Assembly: GCA_000469685.2 (NCBI GenBank)
Contig: LS997567.1
Coordinates: 22,345,151 to 22,409,150, forward strand
Length of the DNA: 64,000 bases
Reading direction: 5' to 3'
Source: Haemonchus contortus
Taxonomy: Eukaryota; Nematoda; Chromadorea; Rhabditida; Trichostrongylidae
This document shows, in pieces, positions 10,941 through 21,549 of the stretch. Position 1 is the stretch's first letter, and every line of letters begins with the position of its first letter. A program made the position numbers and the translations under genes. The notes below the pieces were generated by a model. It made no database searches. It was not told the origin of the DNA and was given only the letters and a program-made list of their open reading frames with translations.

Positions 10941-11350
10941 CAGTAGCGCTCTGAATTTTTCGGCCAAGTGCTTTTTCAGTCGTACTTTTTAGTCGTAACT
11001 CCTTTCCTTCCAAATCTTATTATGCGTAATTTCAATATGTGTAGCATGAATGTATTGTGAATATTTACCACTATTAATATGCAGTCTGATCATGTCCGAG
11101 ATATCCCAAAGGCCCTGAATTGGGTGCGAGTAACTGCAGGCGTCAATGACTTTGCTTTTAGCGAAATCTGCTATCACAACAAAAACCTTGCTCTATGTGG
11201 ATATTGCTGCTTCGCAGTCAATAGTGTTGGATTGTGTGAATATGCTTCAGTTGAACATATCAAAATTCCGCGCGATTTGCTCCATTAAGAAAAAAGTTTA
11301 TGAACGAAAAAGCGTGAGAGCGTTTGGTCGAAGACTTTGGAGCGCTACTA
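10941..11350. mobile_element. Tc1-type MITE (CAGTAGCGCTC ends), copy 1
   Basis: A 410-bp non-autonomous element starting CAGTAGCGCTCTGAA at 10941 and ending with the inverted TTTGGAGCGCTACTA at 11350. A TA precedes the left end. The interior matches the copies at 20891-21409 and 44503-45028, including CCGCGCGATTTG and the segment with CTTGCTCTATGTGGATATTG. The CAGT start and TA target are the Tc1 hallmark. This copy has slightly decayed ends. Confidence 0.8.
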
Positions 11351-11387
11351 TGTATATAGGGTGCGCCTTAAATAGGGTACGTAAATA

Positions 11388-12664
11388 ATGGGTTGTCCGA
11401 AAAGTTTCCGCCGATTATGAACACCCTCCGTTCATCAATTGATGTACAAAAAAATCAAGGACTCAACCTTATAGAGTTATATGTTTCCTGGAAGAGTAGG
11501 TCCTCTCCGATATTCCTGTTGAGATTCTGTGAACATTTCTCAAAATTTGTCAGTATAGGAGTCGTGTGGAGTATGAGAACCATTACGTGCGTTTTCGGCA
11601 TCTGAAGCTTTCCTTCTGCCGCAAGGCCTGGAATCCGTCTCAAGCCAAGGGAAAGATTTGTGCCGTTTGAGTAGACAATGATCTAGAGGATCATACAGTG
11701 CATGATCGGTTTGCGGAATTCAAACAGAGTGATTACGTCTTCGAAGAACGCAACCCTCAGGGGGCTGTCATCAGTTAAAACGACCAAATCAAAATGTTAA
11801 CGGAAATGAATCGGCGCAGCATTTCCCCTAGAGTAGGACAAAGGCTTAATGTTTTGATATCAACCATCCATGATCATCTGCTGAGCCTTGGTTTTGCAAA
11901 GCACCTTTGTGTTGGAATACCTCACGGAATGAGCGAGCGCAGTATTGTGGACCGCGCCTCCGTGTGCCACTCCTTGCTCAGACTAAGTAAAAAATAAGCT
12001 GTCTTAAAACGCATAAGTAGGGAAGACGGTTGATCGTGTACAACAACGAGGAGCTGAAACGATCGTGGAGCCGTGAGCCGTCACAAACCGCTGCAAAAGT
12101 CGAAATCCAGGTGCGGAAGCTAGCGGAAGCTGATGCTATGCTGCTGATGGGATTGGAGCGTAATCACTTATCATGAGCTTTTGTCGCATAATCAAACGAT
12201 AACATCTGAAAGATACTATACCTAATTTGCCAATCTGGAGGCAGCGATAGACCAGAAGCGACCCGCACTGGCCAGACGTTGTCGCGGGCGTTGTCTTCCA
12301 ACAGGATATCTCCAGTGTTTTTGGCCACTCGTCAAAAATTGCCAGAGCTTGGGTGGGATGTCTTGTCACACCCAACCCCCCCCCCCCCCATATAGTTCGG
12401 ACATAAATGCCACTTGTTTAGGTTTTTGCAGAATTCTTTCAATAGAAAATCGTTCAATCCGCCAGAGGACTGCAGATGGCACCTGAGGGGTTTTTCGATT
12501 TCAAGTCTGGAACCTCCTATGAAAGGGGGTACTGAAACTTTCAGGAAGTTGGCGAATCCTTACTGAACGTAATGGAGGATATATTGTTAAGTCGACAGAA
12601 TTCTTCGAAGAATTTTCACTCCAAGTTGAATCAAAAATCGGCGGAGACTTTTCGGACAACCCAA
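11388..12664 (+). mobile_element. Mariner element, family A copy 2 (decayed)
   Basis: The left end ATGGGTTGTCCGAAAAGTTT at 11388 and the right end, reverse complement TTGGGTTGTCCGAAAAGTCT, at 12664 are both flanked by TA (11386-11387 and 12665-12666). Length is 1277 bp. It is the plus-strand counterpart of the copy at 850-2196. It is inserted in the left part of an older DNA transposon and lies in the presumed intron between the exons at 10377 and 13889. Confidence 0.85.
11590..12580 (+). pseudogene. Mariner transposase pseudogene (family A copy 2)
   Basis: Order and motifs of a mariner transposase are visible across broken frames. An N-terminal block includes HDRFAEFKQSDYVFEE (about 11700-11750). 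A helix-turn-helix block at 11794-11997 has QRLNVLISTIHDHLLSLGFA then DRASVCHSLLRL. A core block YHELLSHNQTITSERYYT is followed by a stop, then NLEAAIDQKRPALA (about 12166-12280). The C-terminus shows CRWHLRGFFDFKSGT (about 12470-12515). Internal stops and frameshifts remove the catalytic residues. A run of 14 C residues near 12377 interrupts the region after the second block. Confidence 0.8.
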
Positions 12665-13390
12665 TAACTTGGCTACAGAAACAGCAGTTCATATTGATAC
12701 GTAGTGAATTCATGTGAGATATTTACTATGCATCGCATCTACGAAACGAACATACGGTCATCGTATATAACTCCTCCCGTACTAATTATATTAGCTCGAA
12801 GACGCTTCGGCTACTCATCGACAGTGGCACGCAGATTTTCTTGAGAAACTCTAGCCCAGACTTTTTTCAGTGATTTCATAGGAGCAGCAACAGTGGCGCG
12901 TTTTGCAGCGCAGGCTTCCCTCCCCAGTATAGACTATTTACCGCGATCTGTCACATCGTTGTCGGAGAAATTCGTAGATTTGTAGAGGCATTGGAAGGTG
13001 GGATATAGTCGCGAACATTTCTTCAGCACCAGTCTCGATCTTTTCCCATTCGTGAGCAGGAAAAGTGGTCGTATGTGAGACAAGACAACCGTATGGAGGC
13101 TTATTATTGAGCTGTCTAGGCAAAGCGATTCAAGAGACTGTCATGTGGCACATGTTGGAACGAATAGTGACGCCGGAAAAGGACTCATGAAATGCGTGCA
13201 TAGACGGGGCGGTTGGTGGATGTCTGGGGGGTTCTACCGTTTTCGAAATCTGAGGAATTAGGTGCACCAATGTAGATATGTGGGCGGAGTTATATCGTCA
13301 AAATAAGGTAAGGTGCAGATTTGGAGAAACCCTCCAAACAAGGGAATTACGGACATCCGAAAAGTGTTACCGTATCTATGGCGCACCCTG

Positions 13391-13888
13391 TATATAGTAT
13401 ATCTGAGTTGACACAAATGTTAGTGAGCTGCGCATAATGTATGAAAAACATTATTCCGGTGAGAAAGAAGATCCACTTTTTAATAATAGTGTAGTACAGT
13501 ATGCACAATATCTAATTTCCCTTGAGTCACCGTATAGACTCCAACACGTTTCGGTTTTCATGGATCACCCACTTTCTCTACTCTTCTACCTGATTATCTT
13601 CTACAGTCAATAGGTTCATCTGAGCTTAACGTGCTCCATCGTTCCTGACCAAATAAAATAAGCCCATGGCTGCGGTTTTATCAGTTTTGTTAATGAGGCC
13701 CGTAGTTGCGGTTTTGTCAATTTTGTTGATGAGAAAACGGGAGAAGAGGGTGATATTTGATTGAGGAATGTGTTCTGTTATGCTTGTTATTGATAAACTG
13801 ACATGAATCACTGCCCTATTTTATTCCCATTGTTTTTGACAATTGTGATGAATATTCGTGAATCTCTCTTCGGGCAATTCTTTTTCAG
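13391..13888. other. Intron-like spacer with ~37-bp tandem duplication
   Basis: No gene is seen. At about 13662-13734 a unit of CCCATGGCTGCGGTTTTATC...TTGTTAATGAG occurs twice in tandem with several substitutions. The segment ends in the strong acceptor GGCAATTCTTTTTCAG just before the exon at 13889. Confidence 0.5.
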
Positions 13889-14044
13889 AAAGTCGTCGCC
13901 AGTCCAAGGAAAAAAGAGAGTGACTTTGAAGAACTCCGTCAAAGATGCGAGATGCCTTTTCGAGATCTCGACAAGGTGTTCGCTGAGAAGAAAAGGCAAG
14001 GAATTCCTATTCACGACATTTTTCCTCGTTTCTGGAATATTTAA
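13889..14044 (+). CDS. Exon of a charged coiled-coil-like protein
   Basis: This exon follows the best nematode-type acceptor in the window, CAATTCTTTTTCAG, and is open in phase 0, matching the phase-0 donor of the exon at 10377-10538. The peptide begins KVVASPRKKESDFEELRQRC and continues EMPFRDLDKVFAEKKRQ. Two endings are possible. The frame can run to TAA at 14042-14044 as a last exon of 51 residues. Alternatively the exon can end at GACAAG|GTGTTC (13966), again phase 0, which would join in frame to the FIP200-like exon at 56647. The donor at 13966 is weak. The protein is not identified. Confidence 0.55.
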   Translation, partial: KVVASPRKKESDFEELRQRCEMPFRDLDKVFAEKKRQGIPIHDIFPRFWNI

Positions 14045-14328
14045 TCCTTTCTTCGTGGCTCGGCGACAAACTGCAATATGAGTCCTGGACTGATATAAGG
14101 CCGGAGTACAGTGAGTCCAACGACTCGAAGGATTTTGCCTCTTTCTTCAAATCTTCGCTGAGTACTTGCAGTAACCTTTCAATTCGACGAATAGAGACGC
14201 AACTGGTGTAAATGCAGAACGGCAGCAACTCTTTGTGAAACGAATGAATTTCTATGCTGGCCTCATCATCTTCAGACTGAGACCTTTTTCAGGGAAATTT
14301 GGGTAATCGAAACTTTCACATCACAATA
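14045..14328. other. Unassigned spacer
   Basis: No gene is established. A plus-strand frame from about 13997 to 14209 includes PEYSESNDSKDFASFFKS and could be coding, but no good acceptor supports it. Confidence 0.35.
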
Positions 14329-15260
14329 CAGTAGCGATCAAAAATCTTCGGTGAAACGTTTGCCCATTTGTAACTTTTCTTCCTACTGTCTAAAGTCACA
14401 TGGAATTTTACGAAGTTAATCAATTACATATTGTGAATACAAACCGCTATAGCTGCAATTTGCTGTTGTTCACCAAACGTTAGGGAGGTTTAACCCAAAT
14501 TCAGTGGAAAACAGATAGCATTCACCTAAGAAGAACTTCGTTTCACAATAGCAATATGTAAAACACCAAAAACATCGATATTTGGCAGAAAATCCTTGGC
14601 TTTTGATGACTGCATCGCAACGGAAAGGTATCCGATCAGCTTTTGGATGGTAGGCAGTGGCATGGCGTTCCACTCCTTCGCTGATTTGGCGAATTCTTCC
14701 TCGCTGCTTCTACACAGTTTGTTCGAACGACGCCTTTTGAGCTCTTCCCACATGTGCTCCATATAATTTCAACCGTTGACTGGCTTGGCCATTCCAGAAG
14801 TCTGGTTCGCTGTTCGCTGAAGGCCACCATCACAAAAATTGAGGTGTGTTCCAGATCGTAATCCTAGTGCAGGATCTATCCCGCTGGCAAGTGCTGCTCT
14901 GCCCACGGCAAGACGATGTCGACAATCATGTTTCTGTAGTAATCCGCTGTAATCGTGCCGTCAATTTTGGAGTGGGGCCCATTCCGTTTGAGGGTAAGCC
15001 AAGTATACAATCACTCTCCCTCCGCCATACTCCTCTATAGTAGTGTACTTTAAATTGAACCTTTCCTCAGGTGGGCTTCGTCCGCGCCGAATACCACCGC
15101 TTCAACATGCTGAGCTGGCTCTTGTCAATGAAAAGAACTCTACTACAGTCTATCGACGTTCAGTTGAGGTGACAGCGCGCAAACTCCCTCCTATTTTTTA
15201 GATTGAGGACGGCTTTTTGGCTGAACGCCTCTCATATATACTAGCGTTGTTTAGGTGTTT
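14329..15260 (-). pseudogene. Tc1-like transposase pseudogene with MITE-type end
   Basis: This is a decayed Tc1-family DNA transposon. Its left end CAGTAGCGATCAAAAATCTT at 14329, preceded by TA, closely matches the CAGTAGCGCTCAAAAGTCTT ends of the three MITEs. On the minus strand, broken frames read RNGPHSKIDGTITADYYRNM and DIVLPWAEQHLPAG (about 15000-14880), then RTRLLEWPSQST (about 14800), then HMWEELKRRRSNKL and EEFAKSAKEWNAMPLPTIQK (14762-14630). This is the usual Tc1 order of the catalytic domain and tail. Stops and frameshifts make it inactive. It is the likely coding relative of the MITE family. The right inverted repeat was not found, so that boundary is approximate. Confidence 0.75.
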
Positions 15261-15945
15261 TCCTACAAGTCACCGACTGAGAATGGTGCCATCGCTATCG
15301 CTGAATTCGGCTGCAATATTTAGCTGCAGTGAGACGAGGCTCAGCCCGCGATCGAAGTATAATCCGTCTGACCTGGGCAGGTAAAGTGCTTGGAGCGCTC
15401 CCGTTCTCTGAGCATTGCAAGCAGAGCTCCTTTGTAGATAGCATGGGTTAGCCGAGGAAACCTTCTGCTGCCGGACGTTCAAAATTCTTGAGATGGCCGT
15501 GATTTTCGAGCACCATTCCTGTGCCAGCTTCGGCACTAATACGATGATACGATGTGGTTCAATGAGAGATGTAAATCCTCCTTATTGACGACCGATCGCG
15601 ACCTCTACATAAGCGGATAAGGCCAAGCAAAAAAAGGTGGGGCGCTGCGAGGAGGCTGAAAAATCGTGTTGGCCGCGACACTCCGCGCAGCGACAATCAT
15701 GCAGCAAATCATCAACAATCGTGTCATAGGTTACGGTCATACCTGAAAACCAACCAGACAGTGACTAAGATGAAGCAAAATAAATTGCGCATAAGGGATA
15801 ATATCTATCTGTCACCACCGGTCACCGAGCTGGTACGCCGATCTTCTTCAACATCATATTGATCTTCTTTTGCACTCGCCGACTCTCGTAGTGAGTGGTT
15901 GACTCGAACAGAGCTGAGCCTCCTTTCGCACTAGTGCGCAACGCT
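15261..15945. other. Unassigned retroelement-flank region
   Basis: Minus-strand frames at 15270-15536 and 15822-16004 are open but unrecognised. Their position downstream of the zinc-knuckle ORF on the same strand suggests they belong to the BEL/Pao element or its neighbour. Confidence 0.3.
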
Positions 15946-16722
15946 TCACCACCATTCGACCGATGCAGCGGAATAACAGCAGAGGTTAGGCTGTGGATAG
16001 TCAAGACTCGAGTAGGGCTTCCCAGCCAGGTACGGTAGAGTAGAATGGGTCGATGGCGAAGGAGTAGCTCGGGCCGGTGGTGGGCGAGGACGACATGTGA
16101 CGAGAATACCAGCGAAGGTTGGGACGTCGACGATGGTCGGGTAGTTCGGACGCAGATGTAGGTAGGGGTACGGTAGGGGAGAGGAATGCAAGAGGCGAGG
16201 AGGAAGAGAAAGGGTGTTTTCTAAGAGTGGACGAAATAGAGACGGCGTCGACAGTAGGTGGGTGGAGCAGAATAAGGTTGAAATAGACAATACACCGTCC
16301 ATGAGCGATCAGAGATGGATGACGCAGCAGAGCTCTGCGAGCATAGGACGGCGTTATGTCTGTCACGGCAAAAAGAGCAAATTACATTGCAATTTCCACC
16401 ATGCTCAAGGCGCAAACATCGTTCGCATAAGTGCAGTTCAGAGGTTCGCACAGCTCTCGAGACCGGGTCACTATGACGGTGGAAGCAGGCTATACGGTGA
16501 TTATCGATGTTCCGCCAACACGGCAAAAGACAATTCGACTTGGCAAAGGTGCGCTCCATTCGCACATGAATCAGCACATGAATGTCATCTTGGATTTGGG
16601 ATTACTTGGATGGGTCGCTTCTAGACGATTAGACATACGGCAGACGGTGTCGGTGAGCGATTCCATGAAATTGCGCTGTTCTAGCTCCACCAGCTGAGTT
16701 TCGCGGTCGATGTCGTCCGCCA
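15946..16722 (-). pseudogene. Gag/nucleocapsid-like ORF with zinc knuckles
   Basis: On the minus strand an ATG at 16722 begins MADDIDRETQLVELEQRNFM, followed by a stop after about 55 residues. In the adjacent frame, about 16480-16350, two CCHC-like zinc knuckles occur: CERCLRLEHGGNC and CSFCRDRHNAVLC. A Pro/Ser/Arg-rich stretch follows to about 15946. Twin knuckles of this kind are found in gag proteins of nematode BEL/Pao elements, where they bind RNA during particle assembly. Oddly, it lies downstream of the envelope-like gene, 20-odd bases after its stop, rather than upstream of pol. It may be gag of a second element in tandem. Frameshifts make it non-functional as read. Confidence 0.5.
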
Positions 16723-16744
16723 TACAGATGCGAATGGATCCTGC

Positions 16745-18940
16745 TTAAATTTTTAGCGCCCATACACAAACAACTACAAGGGAGAAGTCATGCCAAGTGG
16801 CGGTACTCCTCTTCTCACTCGAGTAACGCTGCGGCACATCTGCGACCTGGGCGATGGAAGAGCGGCGCGCGTAGTGTTCGTTTGCCTGATGTGGTCGCCG
16901 GTTCTGCAACAGGCCGTGCTGCTGTGAACACAATATCGCTATGTTATTCAGCACAAACCATAATTCCCTGAGAAAGATCAGTAGGACAATCGGTCCGAAA
17001 AAATAGGTTAGGATCAACAGCGAGAGAACATTACCTAGAATGAACAGGGTCGACTTCCAATGGCCGACTGCCACTAGCCATAAAGGCGACTGATACGGTA
17101 AACTGAGATCGTCAATCAGCCCTTGGACCTTGGAGTCTTGCAGACACATTTTCCTCCGCATGTAGTGTAACATTTGTGGTTGACTACTGCATTGTTGAAT
17201 ACCGAGTGCAGAAGCGTGCTTTTATTGTGTGGATCACATTCCACTGAGAAGACGTATATGTCACATTTGATTATGGTCTGTGAAGTCGAAAGCGTAGAGC
17301 AGGATATCGAGGTTCGGCTCTCTTGAGTGCAGCTATAGCAACCTTGTAGTGGCTCGATGTTCGGAACCCATGTTTCGCTAATGCTGAGTGTAGCCTTGCC
17401 GAGGTTGAGTGAAGCGAGATCGCAACTGTGAACTCATCTTCGGTAGACTGACTCGATCGGAGCATTCATGCTTATGAGCGTAAAGCGTGGTTCGTAAACA
17501 GGGAGCACTTAGTAAAGGTTTTGGCGTAGTCGTGTCAGATAATTGTGCGGACAGTGACACCTTGGTCTATTTCCACTCACATCACAATCAAAAACGTGAG
17601 CGTTCGAGCAGGAGGAGAATTGAGATCGTGCCTGTTCCCACTTCAGCAGGTCACCGGAAAGCTAGAATCATGAGGAAGCGCGATAGTCTCGCCTGTGGTT
17701 TGCACGAATCGATGATTATAATGTGATTGCGTCTTCTGGGGAGGAATCACCGTAAAGTTGAAATTTTTCGAGGGAAGATTTAGTGTATGGCAATAATGTA
17801 AGCCTTCCTCTAGTTCGTTGTAGACGCGAATTGTTACGTCAACTGTGATGATGGGATTCCACGATGAGCACTCAAATATCTCGTACAGATTCGGTGATAT
17901 AGTAAAGTAGCTAAAACGGTAGAATGTGCGGGGCCGTATAGGAATCGCGCAAACGCAATTGGTCCCGCTACACTGACCTGAACATGCAGAGTATCCTGGT
18001 TATAAGAGGGAACTGCTCAGCTCAGGGATTATGCTTTTAAGCTCTAATGATTCGCATTTATTGCCTGTACATGAGCCACTTCCCGACAGCATGTCACGTA
18101 GCGGAGTTGTTGTTGTGTATCACTCGTCCAAAACCATGACAGTTCAGAACACTCTGATCTCAGAGGCTACCATTGGAATTTGATGAATCCCACACTCGTA
18201 TTCAAGTGGTGGAGTTGAATGCATAGAATTGACTGAACCTGTTGAAAAGTATCTCGTCTCTGTATCCGTACTAACACTCGTGATGATCCTTGCAAGTTAA
18301 TTCAATCGAATGACGTATGAATCCGTTTTGATATGATTGAACTCCAGCAATCAGATTCAAGACCATAACCACAGTGATAGGCTCAGACCTGAGGATCGCT
18401 GGTGAAAGCAAACTTAGCGATAGCAGTGCATGCTCGTTAGTTGGATTCAAGACAAGATGATCGATGGATTCGTTCTCTGGTGGGGGGCATGGAACTATTA
18501 CTGCAGCCTTCTTTTTCTTGAAACGGCTACACGCGTACCATGATATCATGATGAGAATACTTCCGAAGAAGTACAGGGTGACCTCCAAGGTTATTAGCGC
18601 TCCCGTGGGCCAACAGTATGGGGAGGCAAGTAATCGTTTCGATAGAAACTTGGACGTGTGCTCACAGAATGGATTTGGACGACAAAATCGTGTTTCCGTC
18701 TCTGTAGCTGTCTCTATGTAGCATCGTTACCTTTATGGGAGATGTTGGCAGCGAGTATTGCAGCGTGTTCGTCTGTTCGCTGAAACGTTTGCACGTATTA
18801 CCAAAGCACAGCTTGAAAGCGAATCGCGGCAGCGAAATAGTCACGAAGCCACTTGAGCAACTAATGGCTTGTACTTGTACCTGTACTGTGAGTGCTGGAC
18901 ATATCATAAGTAACGTCAGAAAGAGTGTGCTCGTCATGTA
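16745..18940 (-). pseudogene. Envelope-like glycoprotein of BEL element (broken)
   Basis: Following pol on the minus strand is a region with features of a class II fusion glycoprotein of the phlebovirus G2 type, known from env genes of nematode BEL elements. A signal-peptide-like start (MTSTLFLTLLMICPALTV) lies at about 18936. A hydrophobic segment followed by a lysine run (LYFFGSILIMISWYACSRF, then KKKK) is at 18580-18510. A cysteine-rich part reads YSACSGQCSGTNCVCAI near 17980, followed by EIFECSSWNP near 17870. A C-terminal membrane segment (VLSLLILTYFFGPIVLLIF) lies near 17030-16970, and the stop is at 16745. Several frameshifts and stops interrupt it. It cannot yield an intact protein as sequenced. 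Confidence 0.65.
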
Positions 18941-19189
18941 ACGTGAAGTTCCCGCTTTTTCGAGCTCTCGTTTATATGGACACTTATCGTCTGTGCGTAC
19001 TGTTCGTACTCTAAGCACTCGCAAAAGCATTCTTGCTGTTTTTGCTGAAGCGCTTGGTATGCTTTCATTTTTGCGGCTAGTGGCAAAGTCGGACGCGTGC
19101 GAGGAGGAGCATTGGGTGCCGTTGATGGCACTGTGCTTTCAATCTCTTCATCAATTGCTTGCGTTATTTCCTGGCGTCGTGGCAGCGTC

Positions 19190-20700
19190 GTTCTGATTTC
19201 CAATGGATAGAGCTTGCTTAATGGCCGTTGGACTGCTATTGATCTGTGCGGAATTTTTACCTTGGCAGAGCGGATCTTCCCATCTGCGCCCCTATTTTAC
19301 ACAGCTTTTTATGCGTGTCTCTCGATAGTGTCAAATATTAGGTGTTCATATATGCCAAAACTTGTCGGCGATTTCCTGGGAAAACTGTAAGGCCTCTCTC
19401 GGGTGAGACTGTCTGTAACTTACCCTCGTCATGGGTTGAGTATCGTCGTCACTATCGATTTCTCGGCATGTTGGAAGCGAAAATTCCAAATTTCCTTGCA
19501 AGAAATCAACAGGTCGCGGGGGGATGGCATCAATATCTGGTGTGTTCACAGCTGTTAAAGGTCTAGTGTTGAGGATGGCCCATTCGAGCAATGACTGTGG
19601 TCATTTCTGCGAATGGCATTGTTTTCCGACCCCTTTTTTCGGTATGCGGTTTGAACCGATCTAGCCAACCGCTCCCTCACGCCTCCCATCCAGTGGGCAC
19701 CGGGAGGGTTGAAAATCCAGGTGATCTTGTTTTCGGCGCAGAATGTGTGGAGCGACTTGTCATGTGCAGGGAGGTGCTCAAAAAACGAATCGATGACTTT
19801 TTACCGAGCTTGGAATTGCTGCTACAATAGGTACTGACAGGCTTTGGTACTCCTCTACGGGGCGTGAAGCGAATAAAACTGTTTACAGGTGCGGTAGCTG
19901 ACAGGTTCTAACAAGCTCAAGATGGATTGTTCGTGTAAGGAGACATGTGTATAGGCACACGTAGGCCTTCGCATTGCCACTCATAGTGTATGTTCCAAGG
20001 AGATCACAGCCTGTAACTTCGAATGGTCTGGCGCGTCGAACGCGGTCAGAAGGCAGCGAGGCCATGTCTGGTAGTCTAAACGGGGGACTTTGTGCTCGGC
20101 GACAAACGAGCACTGGTTGAGGATACGCCGTGCGTGTCTCGAAGGGCGCGACAACCAAAAGCGTTGTCGAGCTAGCGTTAGATGATGGTTCTTCCCACAG
20201 TGTGCGTTGTTTTTATATATGTCTGTGAGAATGAGTCTCAAGGGCTCTGAGCGCACTGATATATAAATCGGATTCCGCGCGTCGTGGGGTAGATGAGCAT
20301 ACTCCAATCTGGACGCCCAACATATTATTTATTTATCAATTATTATTCATAGGAACGTATTATTACCTGATCATCTCGGAAGATGTTCTTATCCTTACTA
20401 CGAATTTTCAACTCCTTCAGGCTAAATCTTTTGTGTTCATGCTGCATGAATATCATCTTTTCTGCGAGTCTATGTCTTTAGCTGTGATATGTGGGTCTGT
20501 ATCGAACTGAGACACGCTACCGAGTTGCAAGTTACGACCTTTAATTTTGAACATTCGCTCAGCGAGCCGTTTTATAAAGTTTGTTACGTATGCCGTAATT
20601 CTCACTTCTTTCGACAGACTACTGAACCTTTGTAGGTCCACTGAATTTTCGACCTCATCATGCTCTTCGACTTCTGTTGCTAGAGCACATTATTTCCTTT
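19190..20700 (-). pseudogene. BEL/Pao pol remnant: integrase and DUF5641-like tail
   Basis: This is the C-terminal half of a BEL/Pao polyprotein on the minus strand. In order are a pre-integrase block at 20641-20453 (VDLQRFSSLSKEVRITAYV), a zinc-binding and core integrase region at 20307-19880 (HCGKNHHLTLARQRFW; CRRAQSPPFRLPDMASLPSD; FEVTGCDLLGTY, with the first catalytic Asp; TRTIHLELV), a later core block near 19720-19670 (NPPGAHWMGGVRERL, with the catalytic Glu/Arg region altered), and the BEL-specific tail at 19591-19346 (LNTRPLTAVNTPDIDAIPPR). Frame changes between blocks show it is a pseudogene. The preceding RNase H part is separated by a Tc1 MITE. Confidence 0.8.
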
Positions 20701-20890
20701 TCTTGCGCAGTATCAAGGGGGAGATTGTTGATGCATTCTATGTTCGTTAGCTGTTTTCTCGCAAATTAGCCGCTTGGGCCTTTGATCCAGTCCGTTGCGG
20801 GGAGCTGAGCAGCGCTCACTCCGCTGTGCCCGCATCTGCTGGATGCTTCTCACCAGGTACCTGAAAAATCTCAACTTTCTGTACCAGCTA

Positions 20891-21409
20891 CAGTAGCGCT
20901 CAAAAGTCTTCGGTGCTTCTGAAATGCTTCTTCGGCCATACTTTTCAATCGTAACACCTTTCCTAGTATCATGCGAAATTTCGATATGTGTGGGGGTGTT
21001 GCGAATATTTGCCACTATTAACCTGCCTTCTGATCACGTTCCAGATATCCCAAAGGGCTCGGACTCAAAATCAACCAGAAATACGAATGCTTTTCCTTCT
21101 TGAATTTCTTTCCTTCTCGTCATTTTTAAATGTACGAGCGCTAATGCCGAACGCAGTGGAGAACAAAAACGCACATAAGGTGTGAACAAATGCAGACGTC
21201 AACAACTTTACTTTTGGCAAAGTCTGCTACCGCAACAAACACCTTGCTCTATCTGTGGGTATTGCAGCTTTGCAGTCAAATAGTGTTGGGTAGGGTGAAA
21301 TATGCTCTAGTTAAACATATCAAAGTTCCGCGCGATTTGGTTCACTAAGAAAAAAGTTATGAACGAAAAAGCGTGAAAGCGTTTCACCGAACACTTTTGA
21401 GCGCTACTG
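20891..21409. mobile_element. Tc1-type MITE (CAGTAGCGCTC ends), copy 2
   Basis: 519 bp with ends CAGTAGCGCTCAAAAGTCTT and its inverse ending at 21409, flanked by TA on both sides (20889-20890 and 21410-21411). The interior contains the same subterminal blocks as the other copies (CGCGCGATTTGG, CTTTTTCGTTCATAAC as reverse complement). It splits the BEL/Pao pol remnant between RNase H and integrase, so it inserted after the BEL element. Confidence 0.9.
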
Positions 21410-21549
21410 TATGTCACTCTGCTGATAATTGCCCTTACGCGATCTCTCTGATTAGTTACAATGCGAGGAAGCCTTTTTGAGGTACGGGTCCAATTTAGGG
21501 CACAAGGCTGTCGCTGACTATATTGATCTTTATTTATTTATTCAGTTGT

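Larger units (their letters stand above)
11358..13390 (-). mobile_element. DNA transposon relic with AGGGTGCGCC inverted repeats
   Basis: AGGGTGCGCC at 11358-11367 faces GGCGCACCCTG at 13380-13390, and both lie in TATA-rich flanks. The family A mariner at 11388-12664 sits inside, close to the left end. Minus-strand fragments at about 12900-12775 resemble the C-terminal part of Tc1/mariner-superfamily transposases (VSQENLRATVDE, then PKRLRA). A minus-strand frame at 13123-12938 is unassigned. Without the inserted mariner the element is about 760 bp, so it is deleted internally. The pairing of ends is inferred from a short match. Confidence 0.45.

Noticed and set aside
11358..13390. Treating the 11.4-13.4 kb region as one transposon
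   Set aside because: The inner mariner has its own complete ends and TA duplications, so the region is nested elements.
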